From Paludibacteraceae bacterium (GTDB lineage Bacteria > Bacteroidota > Bacteroidia > Bacteroidales > Paludibacteraceae): 64,000 bases of DNA. The notes below the pieces were generated by a model. That model did no database searches. It was not told the origin of the DNA and saw only the letters and a list, made by a program, of their open reading frames with translations. Made by a program: the position numbers and the translations under genes. Positions 41,039 through 49,616 of this stretch are shown here, piece by piece (position 1 is the stretch's first letter; each line of letters opens with the position of its first letter). Where the stretch lies: positions 1-64,000 of the forward strand of contig JAKSKX010000016.1 in NCBI GenBank assembly GCA_024401535.1, written 5' to 3'.

Positions 41039-42883
41039 TTACATACCAAGACGCTGCTTCAAGATAGCCAAACGATCGCTTAGCTCCTTTGGAAGGTGTC
41101 CAGCGAACTTAGCATAGTGCTCCTCGATACGCTCAACCTCATCCTTCCACTCGTCAACGTTAACAGCAAGAACCTGCTCCATAGTCTTCTCATTCCAGCA
41201 AGAGTCAAGACCCTCGATGTTGATAGCACCCTTAGCAGGAACCTTTCCGATTGGAGTGTCAACTGTCTCACCCTGACCGTTGCAACGATCGAAGATGTAA
41301 GCCAATACACGGCTGTTGTCACCGTAACCTGGCCACAAGAATCCTGCAGGAAGAGCCTTGTTGCTCTTGTCACGACGGAACCAGTTTACGAAGAAGATCT
41401 TAGGCATGTTCTTACCACCCTTAGCTTGTGGCAACTTCTCCATGTCGATCCAGTGTTGGAAGTAGTCACCCATGTTGTAACCACAGAATGGCAACATAGC
41501 GAATGGGTCACGACGAACACCAGCCTTCAAACCGATAGCAGCAGCTGTAACCTCAGAACCTACGATAGATCCCATGAATACACCGTGTGCCCAATCCTCA
41601 GCCTCGTGTACCAATGGCACAGTATTAGGACGACGACCACCGAAGAGGATAGCGTCTACCTTAACACCCTTAGGAGACTCCCAGTCTGATGCGATTCCTG
41701 GACAGTTAGCAGCAGGAGCAGCGAAACGAGAGTTCTTGTGAGCAACTGGATTCTCATCAGCGTCACGAGAAGCAGGATCGTTTACGATGTTACCCTTCCA
41801 GTCGATTGTTCCCTTAGGGCAATCGTATCCGATACCTTCCCACCAAATGTCACCGTCAGGAGTCAAACCTACGTTAGTGAAGATAGTGTTCTTGCTGCAA
41901 GAATCAAGAGCGTTCTTGTTAGTCTTAGCAGAAGTATAAGGAGCTACACCGAAGAAACCAGCCTCTGGGTTGATTGCGCGAAGGTTACCCTCCTCGTCGA
42001 ACTTCATCCAAGCGATATCGTCTCCGATAGTCTCAACCTTCCATCCTGGGATAGTAGGGATCAACATAGCCAAGTTTGTCTTACCACAAGCTGATGGGAA
42101 TGCAGCACAAACACACTTAGTCTCCTTAGTAGCCTCCTTAGTAAGCTTAAGGATCAACATGTGCTCAGCCAACCAACCCTCTTCTTGAGCCATCTTAGAC
42201 GCGATACGAAGAGCGAAACACTTCTTACCAAGAAGAGCGTTACCTCCGTAACCAGAACCGTATGTCCAGATCTCGTGCTCCTCAGGGAATTGTACGATGT
42301 ACTTGTCATCGATTGGAGCGCAAGCCCACTTAGCATCCTTCAATCCCTCTGGCAATGGCTTACCAACAGAGTGGATACATGGGATAAAGTCGTTCTTCTC
42401 CTCGATCAACTTAAGAGCGCCAGCACCCATACGAGTCATGATCTTCATTGAACCAACAACGTATGCAGAGTCTGTGATCTCAACACCCAATTGAGAGATA
42501 GGACCGCCCAAAGGACCCATTGAGAATGGGATAACGTACATTGTACGACCCTTCATACAACCAGTATACTTACCGATAAGGATTCTCTTCATCTCCTTAG
42601 GATCCATCCAGTTGTTTGTAGGACCTGCATCCTCCTGCTTCTTAGAGCAGATGAATGTACGACCCTCAACACGAGCAACATCTGAAGGATCAGACTGGAA
42701 GTAGTAGCTGTTAGGACGCTTCTTGTCATCCAACTTCTTTGCCAAACCCTCGGCAACGCACTCATCCATTAGGCGAGTGAACTCAGCATCAGAGCCATCA
42801 CATAGAACGACGTTCTCTGGCTGCATGATGTCAGCCCACATCTTAACCCATGTGTTTAGCTTTGCACAATTAGTTTTGATCAT
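41039..42883 (-). CDS. pckG: Phosphoenolpyruvate carboxykinase (GTP-type)
   Basis: A 614-residue PEPCK of the GTP-dependent type, which interconverts oxaloacetate and PEP. In fermentative Bacteroidota the enzyme usually runs toward oxaloacetate, fixing CO2 on the way to succinate. GTP-type hallmarks: FICSKKQEDAGPTNNWMDPKEM (substrate loop), the P-loop AAFPSACGKTNLAML, IGDDIAWMKFDEEGNL, and the guanine-binding region ENPVAHKNSRFAAPAANCPG with the FGGRRPNTVPLVHEA motif. The ATP-type enzyme has a different sequence and length. The high frequency of favoured codons suggests strong expression. It stands alone, with a TAATTTTG box about 55 bases upstream and a terminator downstream. Confidence 0.95.
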   Translation of the reverse strand: MIKTNCAKLNTWVKMWADIMQPENVVLCDGSDAEFTRLMDECVAEGLAKKLDDKKRPNSYYFQSDPSDVARVEGRTFICSKKQEDAGPTNNWMDPKEMKRILIGKYTGCMKGRTMYVIPFSMGPLGGPISQLGVEITDSAYVVGSMKIMTRMGAGALKLIEEKNDFIPCIHSVGKPLPEGLKDAKWACAPIDDKYIVQFPEEHEIWTYGSGYGGNALLGKKCFALRIASKMAQEEGWLAEHMLILKLTKEATKETKCVCAAFPSACGKTNLAMLIPTIPGWKVETIGDDIAWMKFDEEGNLRAINPEAGFFGVAPYTSAKTNKNALDSCSKNTIFTNVGLTPDGDIWWEGIGYDCPKGTIDWKGNIVNDPASRDADENPVAHKNSRFAAPAANCPGIASDWESPKGVKVDAILFGGRRPNTVPLVHEAEDWAHGVFMGSIVGSEVTAAAIGLKAGVRRDPFAMLPFCGYNMGDYFQHWIDMEKLPQAKGGKNMPKIFFVNWFRRDKSNKALPAGFLWPGYGDNSRVLAYIFDRCNGQGETVDTPIGKVPAKGAINIEGLDSCWNEKTMEQVLAVNVDEWKDEVERIEEHYAKFAGHLPKELSDRLAILKQRLGM

Positions 42884-42934
42884 AATTATTCTGTATAATA
42901 AAAAATATTCTTATTTGGGAATATATCCAGAGTG

Positions 42935-42942
42935 CAAAATTA
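42935..42942 (-). promoter_or_regulatory. -7 box (TAATTTTG) of pckG
   Basis: A minus-strand TAATTTTG lies 52 bases before the pckG start codon. A TTTG at the -33 position is not clear. Confidence 0.45.
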
Positions 42943-43037
42943 TATAAATTTACTCTTATTTCGCACATCGAAACAAAAAAATATATTAACAACTTACTTT
43001 TTTGTATATTTCAGTAACATTATCCGGACGAAACACC

Positions 43038-44465
43038 TTATTTGTAGTGTACGAACAATCCGTTAAGCATATTCGCCATCTTCTTCTTGAGGTCTGCTCT
43101 CGGACAGCCGAAATTGTTAACCATCACACATACAGCGTACGTTCTGCCGCCATGCTCTATATATCCGGCATAGTTCTGCACCCTCTCCATACTTCCGCTC
43201 TTGAAATGAGCCTTTCCGGCAAGAGGTGTGCCAGCAAGGAAGTTTTTTACAGTTCCACTTACTCCACAAACTGGCAGAGAGTTATAGAATGTTGTCGCAT
43301 ACTTGCTCTTAGTTTTCATATATATCAGCAGGTTGACCAAAAACTCGGGATTGAGGGCATTCTTCATGCTCAATCCGGAACCGTCCATCTGATATATTGT
43401 CTTTGCATAGAGACCTTTCGAGTTCCAGAACGAAGCCACAGCCGCTGTAGAGTTCACGTGAGTGGAAACTTCATTCTTCTGCGCACCTATCTGCAACAAA
43501 AGGTTCTCAGCGTAAAGATTTATGCTCTTATAATTAGTCTGTTGGATAATCTTGGCCAATGTCGGAGACTTGTGAGTATAAACCACCACACATGAATCAG
43601 AACGTGTATAGCTAGTCTTTCTTGTTGTAGAGGCAGGCTGCTGCACTTCAATTCCCTGAACTTTCAACAGATTTTCAAGCGAGTCTGCTACAAAGAGTGC
43701 GGGCTCAGGCATTTCTGCAGTAATCTCAACATTCTTGCCAGGAGTAAATGGGCCTTGTATAGTCCTTGTCCATGAATAGTCTGTTGCATTGATTTTATAC
43801 TCACACTTCTTGCTTTCAAAGCTCAAGTCAAATAGACTTGTAGAAGGCGTCATGTGGTCAAGTTCAACTGCACTTGAATCTGTAGCTCTGCCGGCATAGA
43901 CCTTTATTATATTATCGTAAGCACAGATTGCCGAAGGTGTAGGCGCATAGTAAGTTCCAATATCCTCGACTAGCCACAAAGGTATTGTTCCTGCCTGATA
44001 ATATAGGGAAGCGTCTCCGATTACAGAACCTTTGATGGTTTTTATTCCCTTCTTCTTGATCGACTCTGCGGCATTCACAAAGAACGATGGCTGATTCTTG
44101 AAATGAGAAGACTCTATAGTGGGGTCTCCGCCTCCAATAATATACACGTCACCAATGAAAGTAGAGTCAGCATTTAGCTTTCCCTCTAGCACAACCTTTG
44201 TTTCAAACTTGAATGTGTCGCCAAGCATTTCTAGCGCTGTGGCCGTAGAAATAAGCTTCGTAACAGAAGCAGGTATAAGGTTCGTCCTGGAACGATAGTT
44301 CGCGACTACCGAACCGCTCTGCACATCCTTGACATAGACACCTATTCCAGCATAGTGCATCGAAGGATCATCTATAAATTGCTGGAGACTCGCAGGTAAC
44401 TGAGCTACAGCCATCTGCAAAGATATAAATGCAAGTATAAAAAAATGTAGTAGTCGTCTAATCAT
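43038..44465 (-). CDS. dacB: D-alanyl-D-alanine carboxypeptidase/endopeptidase (PBP4, S13 family)
   Basis: A 475-residue periplasmic peptidoglycan hydrolase with signal peptide (MIRRLLHFFILAFISLQMAVAQ). The three penicillin-binding motifs are SVTK near residue 64 (LIPASVTKLISTA, catalytic serine), SIN in SINLYAENLL, and KSG in AHFKSGSMERVQNYAG. The long insert between the first two motifs is typical of S13 enzymes. It trims or cuts D-Ala cross-links in the wall. It lies nine bases after the DUF4348-like gene on the same strand, so the two are likely co-expressed. Confidence 0.93.
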   Translation of the reverse strand: MIRRLLHFFILAFISLQMAVAQLPASLQQFIDDPSMHYAGIGVYVKDVQSGSVVANYRSRTNLIPASVTKLISTATALEMLGDTFKFETKVVLEGKLNADSTFIGDVYIIGGGDPTIESSHFKNQPSFFVNAAESIKKKGIKTIKGSVIGDASLYYQAGTIPLWLVEDIGTYYAPTPSAICAYDNIIKVYAGRATDSSAVELDHMTPSTSLFDLSFESKKCEYKINATDYSWTRTIQGPFTPGKNVEITAEMPEPALFVADSLENLLKVQGIEVQQPASTTRKTSYTRSDSCVVVYTHKSPTLAKIIQQTNYKSINLYAENLLLQIGAQKNEVSTHVNSTAAVASFWNSKGLYAKTIYQMDGSGLSMKNALNPEFLVNLLIYMKTKSKYATTFYNSLPVCGVSGTVKNFLAGTPLAGKAHFKSGSMERVQNYAGYIEHGGRTYAVCVMVNNFGCPRADLKKKMANMLNGLFVHYK

Positions 44466-44474
44466 ATATCAAAA

Positions 44475-45233
44475 TCAGTTCTTGTAACGATTCATCTCAA
44501 TCAAAAACCAATTATCCCTTATTCTAATAAAGTTGTACAATACACTCTTTTGTCCTCTTTCGTACACCAGAATCTGCCTATTCGGAGATTCTTTTTCGCC
44601 ATGTCTAAACCAACAAAACTGCGAGAAAACAGAGAAGTAATCCAAATGCATCCAATTCTGTGGCATATATAGTTTACTCGACTCTTCTTTTCCCATAGCA
44701 TCTATCGTTACCTCTTTAAGGGGGAATATCACACGCTTCTTCTGGAAATCTTTATCAGAACAAAAAAGTCGAAGAAACGACATAAAATCAGAGTCAACAA
44801 AAGAAGTAGATTGTGTACTCGAGAATTTAGACAATAACCAATCCTTACCAGAAGGTATAAAAGTAAAAACCTGGCATGACTTGTTCTTTAAGTCTAACAC
44901 CACAGGAATAATATTATCCCTTTTTGTTATTGCATCTAACGAATCTGAGTACAGGATTGCGATGTTATTTTTATCTCTCAATGCAACTGTTTGCCAGTCT
45001 TTTTTACCCTTGACAGTAGTTGATGGCGTTTTCACTGGGAACTTTACCCTCTCGGCTTGATTGTTTGTATTATAGAAAAAATTGACAAAGCTGTCTGCAA
45101 AGGACTCGGCACTAGCATCCAACACCATCAGCGAAGACAGTGCCAGAAACATTATGGATCTCAATTTTGAAATCGACAACTGTAGAATCGACGACGTACA
45201 ACGAGTCAATGCGTAACGAGCCAATCTCTTCAT
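44475..45233 (-). CDS. Exported DUF4348-like protein
   Basis: A 252-residue protein with a signal peptide; from the ATG at 45233 it has a long charged stretch before the hydrophobic core (MFLALSSLMVLDASAES), so a start at 45152 is an alternative. A stretch reading ESFADSFVNFFYNTNNQAERVKFPVK, and later the end VLYNFIRIRDNWFLIEMN, resemble DUF4348, small two-lobed secreted proteins in Bacteroides with an NTF2-like look. The role is unknown. It is the first gene before dacB, and the pairing could suggest a periplasmic helper in wall metabolism, but nothing in the sequence proves it. Confidence 0.6.
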   Translation of the reverse strand: MKRLARYALTRCTSSILQLSISKLRSIMFLALSSLMVLDASAESFADSFVNFFYNTNNQAERVKFPVKTPSTTVKGKKDWQTVALRDKNNIAILYSDSLDAITKRDNIIPVVLDLKNKSCQVFTFIPSGKDWLLSKFSSTQSTSFVDSDFMSFLRLFCSDKDFQKKRVIFPLKEVTIDAMGKEESSKLYMPQNWMHLDYFSVFSQFCWFRHGEKESPNRQILVYERGQKSVLYNFIRIRDNWFLIEMNRYKN

Positions 45234-45282
45234 CAAAACAAACAACTAAAAATTCACCTGCTAAGCAAACGCAAGTCGCAGA

Positions 45283-46074
45283 TTACCAACAATAACCGAC
45301 GCTGACAAAAATATTCTTGTTAGAAACACCTATAGTTTCGTCAGAGCCGTAAACCTTCTTACCGTAAGCCTTATAGAAATCATCACGAGCCAAGTCAACC
45401 ATTCCCAACTGATAGCCTGCATAGGCCATAAATCCAAGAACTGTAGTCACACCAACCTTGAACTTGAAGCCGAAATCTAGCTTCTTATAGACAGCCTCCT
45501 CGAACTCAACGTCCTGGTTTGGAGCGAACAAAGGAACTTTCTTGTCCTCAACATTGTTCTTGTTGTGAGGATCTTTATATAGGACAGCTCCGTCATAATT
45601 TCTGCTTCCAATGATACCGACACCCAAAGTTGGAGCGAATGCTATGAAAGGCTTGACCTTGCCGTTTCCGAACTCCCACTTTGAATAAACAGGAATCTCC
45701 ATATAGCAAAGGTTCTCGCTTCCATTTATCTTGTCAGTAAAATCAACCTTAGCTCCGACCATAGAGAAATTCAACTCCGGATTTATCGAATAGTGGCGCT
45801 TGAAAGGGAAATCGAAACCGATTCCGACATTGAAGCCAGGCTTCAAGCCAGTTGAAAGATAATCTGAAGAATAATCAGAGAGATTGATGCCTGCGTGCGC
45901 ATCCACTCTTGTAAAACGAGGCTCGTAAAGGCACTCTTCTGGAGCAAGCTCTGTATCTTGAGGCTTTACTACTACATCTTCAGTATTATTTGCCACATTC
46001 TTTGTTGTCTGAGCCGAAACGCTGCTTCCCCAACCGAATAAAGCGACAAGGCTCATAATCAAACATTTTCTCAT
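45283..46074 (-). CDS. PorT-like family outer-membrane beta-barrel protein
   Basis: A 263-residue protein with signal peptide MRKCLIMSLVALFGWGSSVSAQ. The mature part begins with a ~35-residue acidic stretch and then reads as an eight-strand-type OMP_b-brl_2 barrel: RVDAHAGINLSDYSSDYLS, GFNVGIGFDFPF, SINPELNFSMVGAKVD, CYMEIPVYSKWEF, KPFIAFAPTLGVGI, and the last strand KNIFVSVGYCW with an aromatic end. Such proteins are porin-like or adhesion proteins; function is unknown. The first reading codon (46083) is TTG; I chose the ATG at 46074. A TAAATTTG box lies about 65 bases upstream. Confidence 0.75.
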   Translation of the reverse strand: MRKCLIMSLVALFGWGSSVSAQTTKNVANNTEDVVVKPQDTELAPEECLYEPRFTRVDAHAGINLSDYSSDYLSTGLKPGFNVGIGFDFPFKRHYSINPELNFSMVGAKVDFTDKINGSENLCYMEIPVYSKWEFGNGKVKPFIAFAPTLGVGIIGSRNYDGAVLYKDPHNKNNVEDKKVPLFAPNQDVEFEEAVYKKLDFGFKFKVGVTTVLGFMAYAGYQLGMVDLARDDFYKAYGKKVYGSDETIGVSNKNIFVSVGYCW

Positions 46075-46139
46075 ACTTTTCAAAGTTGTTTCTCTGTTCT
46101 AAACCTAAGGCACCACCACTTAATATAGTGATAGACGTG

Positions 46140-46147
46140 CAAATTTA
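46140..46147 (-). promoter_or_regulatory. -7 box (TAAATTTG) of the OMP gene
   Basis: A minus-strand TAAATTTG lies 66 bases before the barrel start. Confidence 0.4.
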
Positions 46148-46232
46148 TAAAAAATTATCAATTAAGATTGATTTATAAAGAAAAATCGCAACAAAATATA
46201 GGAAAAACATAAATAAGTCTCAATTTCTTCTG

Positions 46233-46240
46233 TATATTTG
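46233..46240 (+). promoter_or_regulatory. -7 box (TATATTTG) of the DUF4304 gene
   Basis: A plus-strand TATATTTG lies 20 bases before the ATG at 46261 and just before a TTG at 46243, which makes the ATG the more plausible start. Confidence 0.6.
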
Positions 46241-46260
46241 CCTTGACTAACTTCTATAAT

Positions 46261-46893
46261 ATGGGGAAACTAATAAAGGATTTCTTGTCTGGTAAGCTCA
46301 AACCTTTACTAAAAGATTTAGGATACATAAAAAAAGGCAACTCATTTTTAAGGCAGGAAGGAGATATGATATTCATAATCAATATACAGGGCAGTAATCT
46401 ATTCTCTTGGAAAAATCACGAAACCTTGTATATAAACTTCGGTATAATATCCACCGAAGTTGAGAGAGTTGTTGGTCGTCCTTGTTCTATCACAGAAACA
46501 ACACCAAGCAAATTATTATTCAAACAAGTTAATCTCAGGGCAAATGACCTGCCTTGCATAGAATCTGACTCCTACCTCCTCGAAGAAAGTAGTTCCTATG
46601 AAACTTGCATTAACGATATTATTCTATTGAACAAACACTTCCAGCAAATCAAAGCAACAGAAGATTTATATGAATTGTTAGAAAAAAGTTCGAGCAACAC
46701 ATGGGAAAGCACTTATATGAGGTATTGGGCATTAAAGGGAGAATGGGACAGATTTGACAACATATTGAACAAAACCATCCAATTCTGCGAAGAACACAGA
46801 ACCGTAACCTACGGATTTAAGGAGTACGAAGCGTTATGCGCAGAGTTTAACCACCCAATACCATCTTTTGACATAAAAAAATGGGAAAGATAA
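46261..46893 (+). CDS. DUF4304 domain-containing protein
   Basis: A 210-residue cytoplasmic protein and one of only three plus-strand protein genes in the window. It begins MGKLIKDFLSGKLKPLLKDLGYIKKGNSFLRQEGDMIFIINIQGS, which fits the DUF4304 pattern of a helix then a K-x-x-x-F-x-R motif and a beta sheet with INxQxS. Helices around residues 120-200 may form a second domain. Families of this kind often occur near polymorphic-toxin immunity or other accessory genes; none is seen beside it. It lies alone between divergent and convergent genes, so it is self-contained. The stop codon overlaps its own terminator stem. Confidence 0.78.
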   Translation: MGKLIKDFLSGKLKPLLKDLGYIKKGNSFLRQEGDMIFIINIQGSNLFSWKNHETLYINFGIISTEVERVVGRPCSITETTPSKLLFKQVNLRANDLPCIESDSYLLEESSSYETCINDIILLNKHFQQIKATEDLYELLEKSSSNTWESTYMRYWALKGEWDRFDNILNKTIQFCEEHRTVTYGFKEYEALCAEFNHPIPSFDIKKWER

Positions 46894-46911
46894 CAATCGT
46901 CTTTCCCATTT
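46880..46911 (+). terminator. Terminator overlapping the DUF4304 stop codon
   Basis: A stem of about 11 pairs, AATGGGAAAGA (46880-46890) with TCTTTCCCATT (46900-46910), spans the TAA stop at 46891-46893. The T run after it is short and interrupted, and the lipoprotein gene converges from the other side. Confidence 0.65.
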
Positions 46912-46967
46912 AAAATATTATTGCCTACTATAGATACAGACATTAGTATAATCTAATTCTTTGCTTA

Positions 46968-47768
46968 TTATTTCTGTTCTATTTCCTTCATCTCTTTCAG
47001 CATAACATCTACGTTGAACGTGTCCTTTACACCAACAATATAGAAATGTCCGGAGTTGTCAACTTTATAAATGTTTTTGGAAAACTGTTCATACTCATAT
47101 AGCTGACCTGTTATCGTATCTGTTACGGAATACCAAGCAGTCGTAGTTGAACATAAGCTGTCACCTTGATTAGTTATCTCCTCAACTTCTTTTTTCCAAT
47201 GATAGTAATACTTTCCTACAGTATATAAGAACGCATCAGGCACATCGTCTATGGCATTCCATTCAACTCGGCAACCTATTCCATAATAAAGTTGGTCAGT
47301 CTCCTTCATATTGTCATCAAAGACTTTGTAATAGACATAACGGAGACATTCTTCCTCTTGGTTGAAATAATACTTTATCAAATGATACTTGCCCATCCGA
47401 TTATATCCTGCAAAATTTGCAAACTTCATTTTATAGGATTCATTAAGATCTGTCAGATCTCCATAATGACAAAAATTTTCCAGTTCAAAGTCTCCGAAAT
47501 AGCGTCCAACACTGACAGTATCATTATTGTAGCTATCAAGATGCTTGAAATACAGCGATGGCGAGACTTTTCTCAAACTGTCACGAAGAGAACATTCTCT
47601 TTTCCAGATGCTTACTTCGACACTCTCTTCATCCTCACTAACCGAATCCTGCACTACCGTATTGTCAGCAGAAACAGTTTCAGTTTGAACGGCCTCGTTA
47701 TTACCACAAGCCACAAAACAAAGAAAAGAAATGAAAGTCAGACACTTATTCAACATCTTGCTACTCAT
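46968..47768 (-). CDS. Putative lipoprotein, unknown family
   Basis: A 266-residue predicted lipoprotein: signal peptide MSSKMLNKCLTFISFLCFVAC with lipobox VACGNN (cysteine near residue 21), then a Thr/Val/Asp-rich linker. The rest is soluble and acidic and mixes helices and strands (RYFGDFELENFCHYGDLTDLNES; YYGIGCRVEWNAIDDVPDAFLYTVGKYYYHW). I do not recognise the family. An in-frame GTG at 47792 overlaps the promoter, and an ATG at 47756 is a second choice. It is one gene with a TATCTTTG box and converges with the DUF4304 gene. Confidence 0.65.
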   Translation of the reverse strand: MSSKMLNKCLTFISFLCFVACGNNEAVQTETVSADNTVVQDSVSEDEESVEVSIWKRECSLRDSLRKVSPSLYFKHLDSYNNDTVSVGRYFGDFELENFCHYGDLTDLNESYKMKFANFAGYNRMGKYHLIKYYFNQEEECLRYVYYKVFDDNMKETDQLYYGIGCRVEWNAIDDVPDAFLYTVGKYYYHWKKEVEEITNQGDSLCSTTTAWYSVTDTITGQLYEYEQFSKNIYKVDNSGHFYIVGVKDTFNVDVMLKEMKEIEQK

Positions 47769-47797
47769 AATTTCATGTTTAAAGGAATACACTAGCG

Positions 47798-47805
47798 CAA
47801 AGATA
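47798..47805 (-). promoter_or_regulatory. -7 box (TATCTTTG) of the lipoprotein gene
   Basis: A perfect minus-strand TATCTTTG lies 30 bases before the chosen start codon. Confidence 0.55.
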
Positions 47806-48070
47806 GTAAAATTCTTTCAAAAGAGATATTAAACTCAATTTTAACAAATAAACATTTGCATTTTCAAGTTTAATTACAAAAATGATGGTCAAAATCTTTA
47901 TCCAGGGCATTACCCAAGTAATTGTATTTTCAAAAACAAAGGTTTAATTTTTACTCATTGAATTTGGCAGTCATTTTTCATCTATGATTGCCCAACAGCT
48001 AAAAATCACAAACAAATTTGCCTTTATCAGCAACAACAAGAGATATTTCCATATTATAGCACAAAACACA
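47806..48070. other. AT-rich intergenic stretch before the lipoprotein gene
   Basis: About 265 bases between the lipoprotein promoter and the Nfn terminator. I see no gene, repeat or strong hairpin here. Confidence 0.5.
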
Positions 48071-48102
48071 AAAGGAGATTCCATTTGTCTGGGATCTCCT
48101 TT
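48071..48102 (-). terminator. Terminator of the Nfn operon
   Basis: On the minus strand AAAGGAGAT (complement of 48094-48102) pairs with ATCTCCTTT (complement of 48071-48079) around a 14-base loop, followed by TGTGTTTTG. It lies about 25 bases after the gltA stop codon. Confidence 0.7.
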
Positions 48103-48124
48103 GCATTATATTTCCAAAAATATA

Positions 48125-49585
48125 TTACTTGTTCAAGTAAGCGTCCATCTCGGCAGCAGCCTTGCGACCATCACCCATAGCAAGGATTACAGTGGCACCA
48201 CCACGAACGATATCTCCACCGGCGAAGATTGTAGGGATGTTGCTCTGCATATTCTCGCCAACCTCGATAGTACCCTTCTTTGACACAGCAAGGCCGTCAA
48301 CAGAGTTAGGCACGATTGGGTTAGGGCTAACACCGATACTTACGATTACCTCGTCCACGTCGAACTCCTCGATAGCACCCTCGATAGCGACAGGTGAACG
48401 GCGACCGCTTGCGTCAGGCTCACCAAGTTCCATCTTCTGAACGCGCATCTTGACAACGCGGCCTTTCTCGTCACCGATGTATTCGATAGGATTGTGAAGA
48501 GTCAAGAACTCAACACCCTCAGCCTTAGCATGATGAACCTCCTCAAGACGAGCAGGCATTTCATCCTCACCACGACGATAGATAATCATAGCTCTCTCAG
48601 CACCAAGGCGAAGAGCAGTACGTACACTATCCATTGCTGTGTTACCACCACCGATAACAGCAACTTTCTTTCCTGCAAGAACCGGAGTATCTGTCTCTGG
48701 ATTTGAAGCGTCCATCAAGTTAACACGAGTCAAATACTCGTTAGAGCTCATGATTCCGATTAGGTTCTCTCCCTTGACACCCATGAAGCGAGGAAGACCT
48801 GCGCCAGAAGCAACAAACACACCCTTGAAGCCCTCTTTCTCAAGCTCAGCAATAGTGATAGTCTTACCAACGATGCAGTCCTTTACAAAGTTCACACCAA
48901 GAGCACGAAGGTTGTCAATCTCGAAATCAACGATTGCGTTAGGCAAACGGAACTCTGGAATACCATACTTCAACACTCCACCGATTTCGTGAAGAGCCTC
49001 GAATACAGTTACCTGGTAACCCTTCTTTGCCATATCACCTGCGAATGAAAGACCTGCAGGGCCACTACCTACGACAGCAACCTTAACACCGTTGCTCTTT
49101 GCAGGAGTTGGCTTTTCTGCCTTACCTGAATTGCGCTCATAGTCAGCTGCGAATCTTTCAAGGTAGCCGATAGCTACAGCCGGCTTCTTCATCTTGACGT
49201 AAGTACACTTGCTCTCGCACTGCTTCTCCTGTGGGCATACACGACCGCAAACAGCAGGAAGTGCGCTTGTCTGCTTAAGCACCTTAGCGGCCTCAAGGAA
49301 CTCACCTCTCTCGATATTCTTGATGAAACCTGGAATGTTGATACCAACTGGACAACCCTGCATACAAGTAGGATTAGGGCAATCCATACAACGACTTGCC
49401 TCAACCAAAGCCTGAGCCTCAGTCAAACCCTGGTTAACCTCCTCACGACAACGAGCTCTGTAAGAAGGCTCAAGTTCGTTCATCTGTACTCTCTCTTGCT
49501 GAGTACGCTCTTTCACGGGCAACTTCTTGCGGAGTTCCTCTCTCCACTCTGCACCGCGGCTATTATCAATTATATTCTCTGCCAT
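48125..49585 (-). CDS. gltA: NfnB/GltA: NADPH-binding large subunit of ferredoxin:NADP oxidoreductase
   Basis: A 486-residue flavoprotein of the glutamate synthase small-chain type. The N-terminal iron-sulfur part has CMDCPNPTCMQGCPVGINIP and, further on, CGRVCPQEKQCESKC (eight cysteines, two [4Fe-4S] clusters). A first FAD/NAD(P) module has VAVVGSGPAGLSFAGDMAKKG; a second has VAVIGGGNTAMDSVRTA. No large glutamate synthase gene follows; instead the gene is 31 bases after an NfnA-type gene, so the pair is the Nfn complex rather than glutamate synthase. Nfn couples NADH, NADPH and ferredoxin by flavin-based electron bifurcation in anaerobes. Confidence 0.9.
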   Translation of the reverse strand: MAENIIDNSRGAEWREELRKKLPVKERTQQERVQMNELEPSYRARCREEVNQGLTEAQALVEASRCMDCPNPTCMQGCPVGINIPGFIKNIERGEFLEAAKVLKQTSALPAVCGRVCPQEKQCESKCTYVKMKKPAVAIGYLERFAADYERNSGKAEKPTPAKSNGVKVAVVGSGPAGLSFAGDMAKKGYQVTVFEALHEIGGVLKYGIPEFRLPNAIVDFEIDNLRALGVNFVKDCIVGKTITIAELEKEGFKGVFVASGAGLPRFMGVKGENLIGIMSSNEYLTRVNLMDASNPETDTPVLAGKKVAVIGGGNTAMDSVRTALRLGAERAMIIYRRGEDEMPARLEEVHHAKAEGVEFLTLHNPIEYIGDEKGRVVKMRVQKMELGEPDASGRRSPVAIEGAIEEFDVDEVIVSIGVSPNPIVPNSVDGLAVSKKGTIEVGENMQSNIPTIFAGGDIVRGGATVILAMGDGRKAAAEMDAYLNK

Positions 49586-49616
49586 AATAAATAATCTCTT
49601 GGAAATGTGTTAGTAG

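Noticed and set aside
48125-49585. Naming the gene glutamate synthase small subunit
   Set aside because: No large subunit is near, and the NfnA neighbour defines it as the Nfn large subunit.
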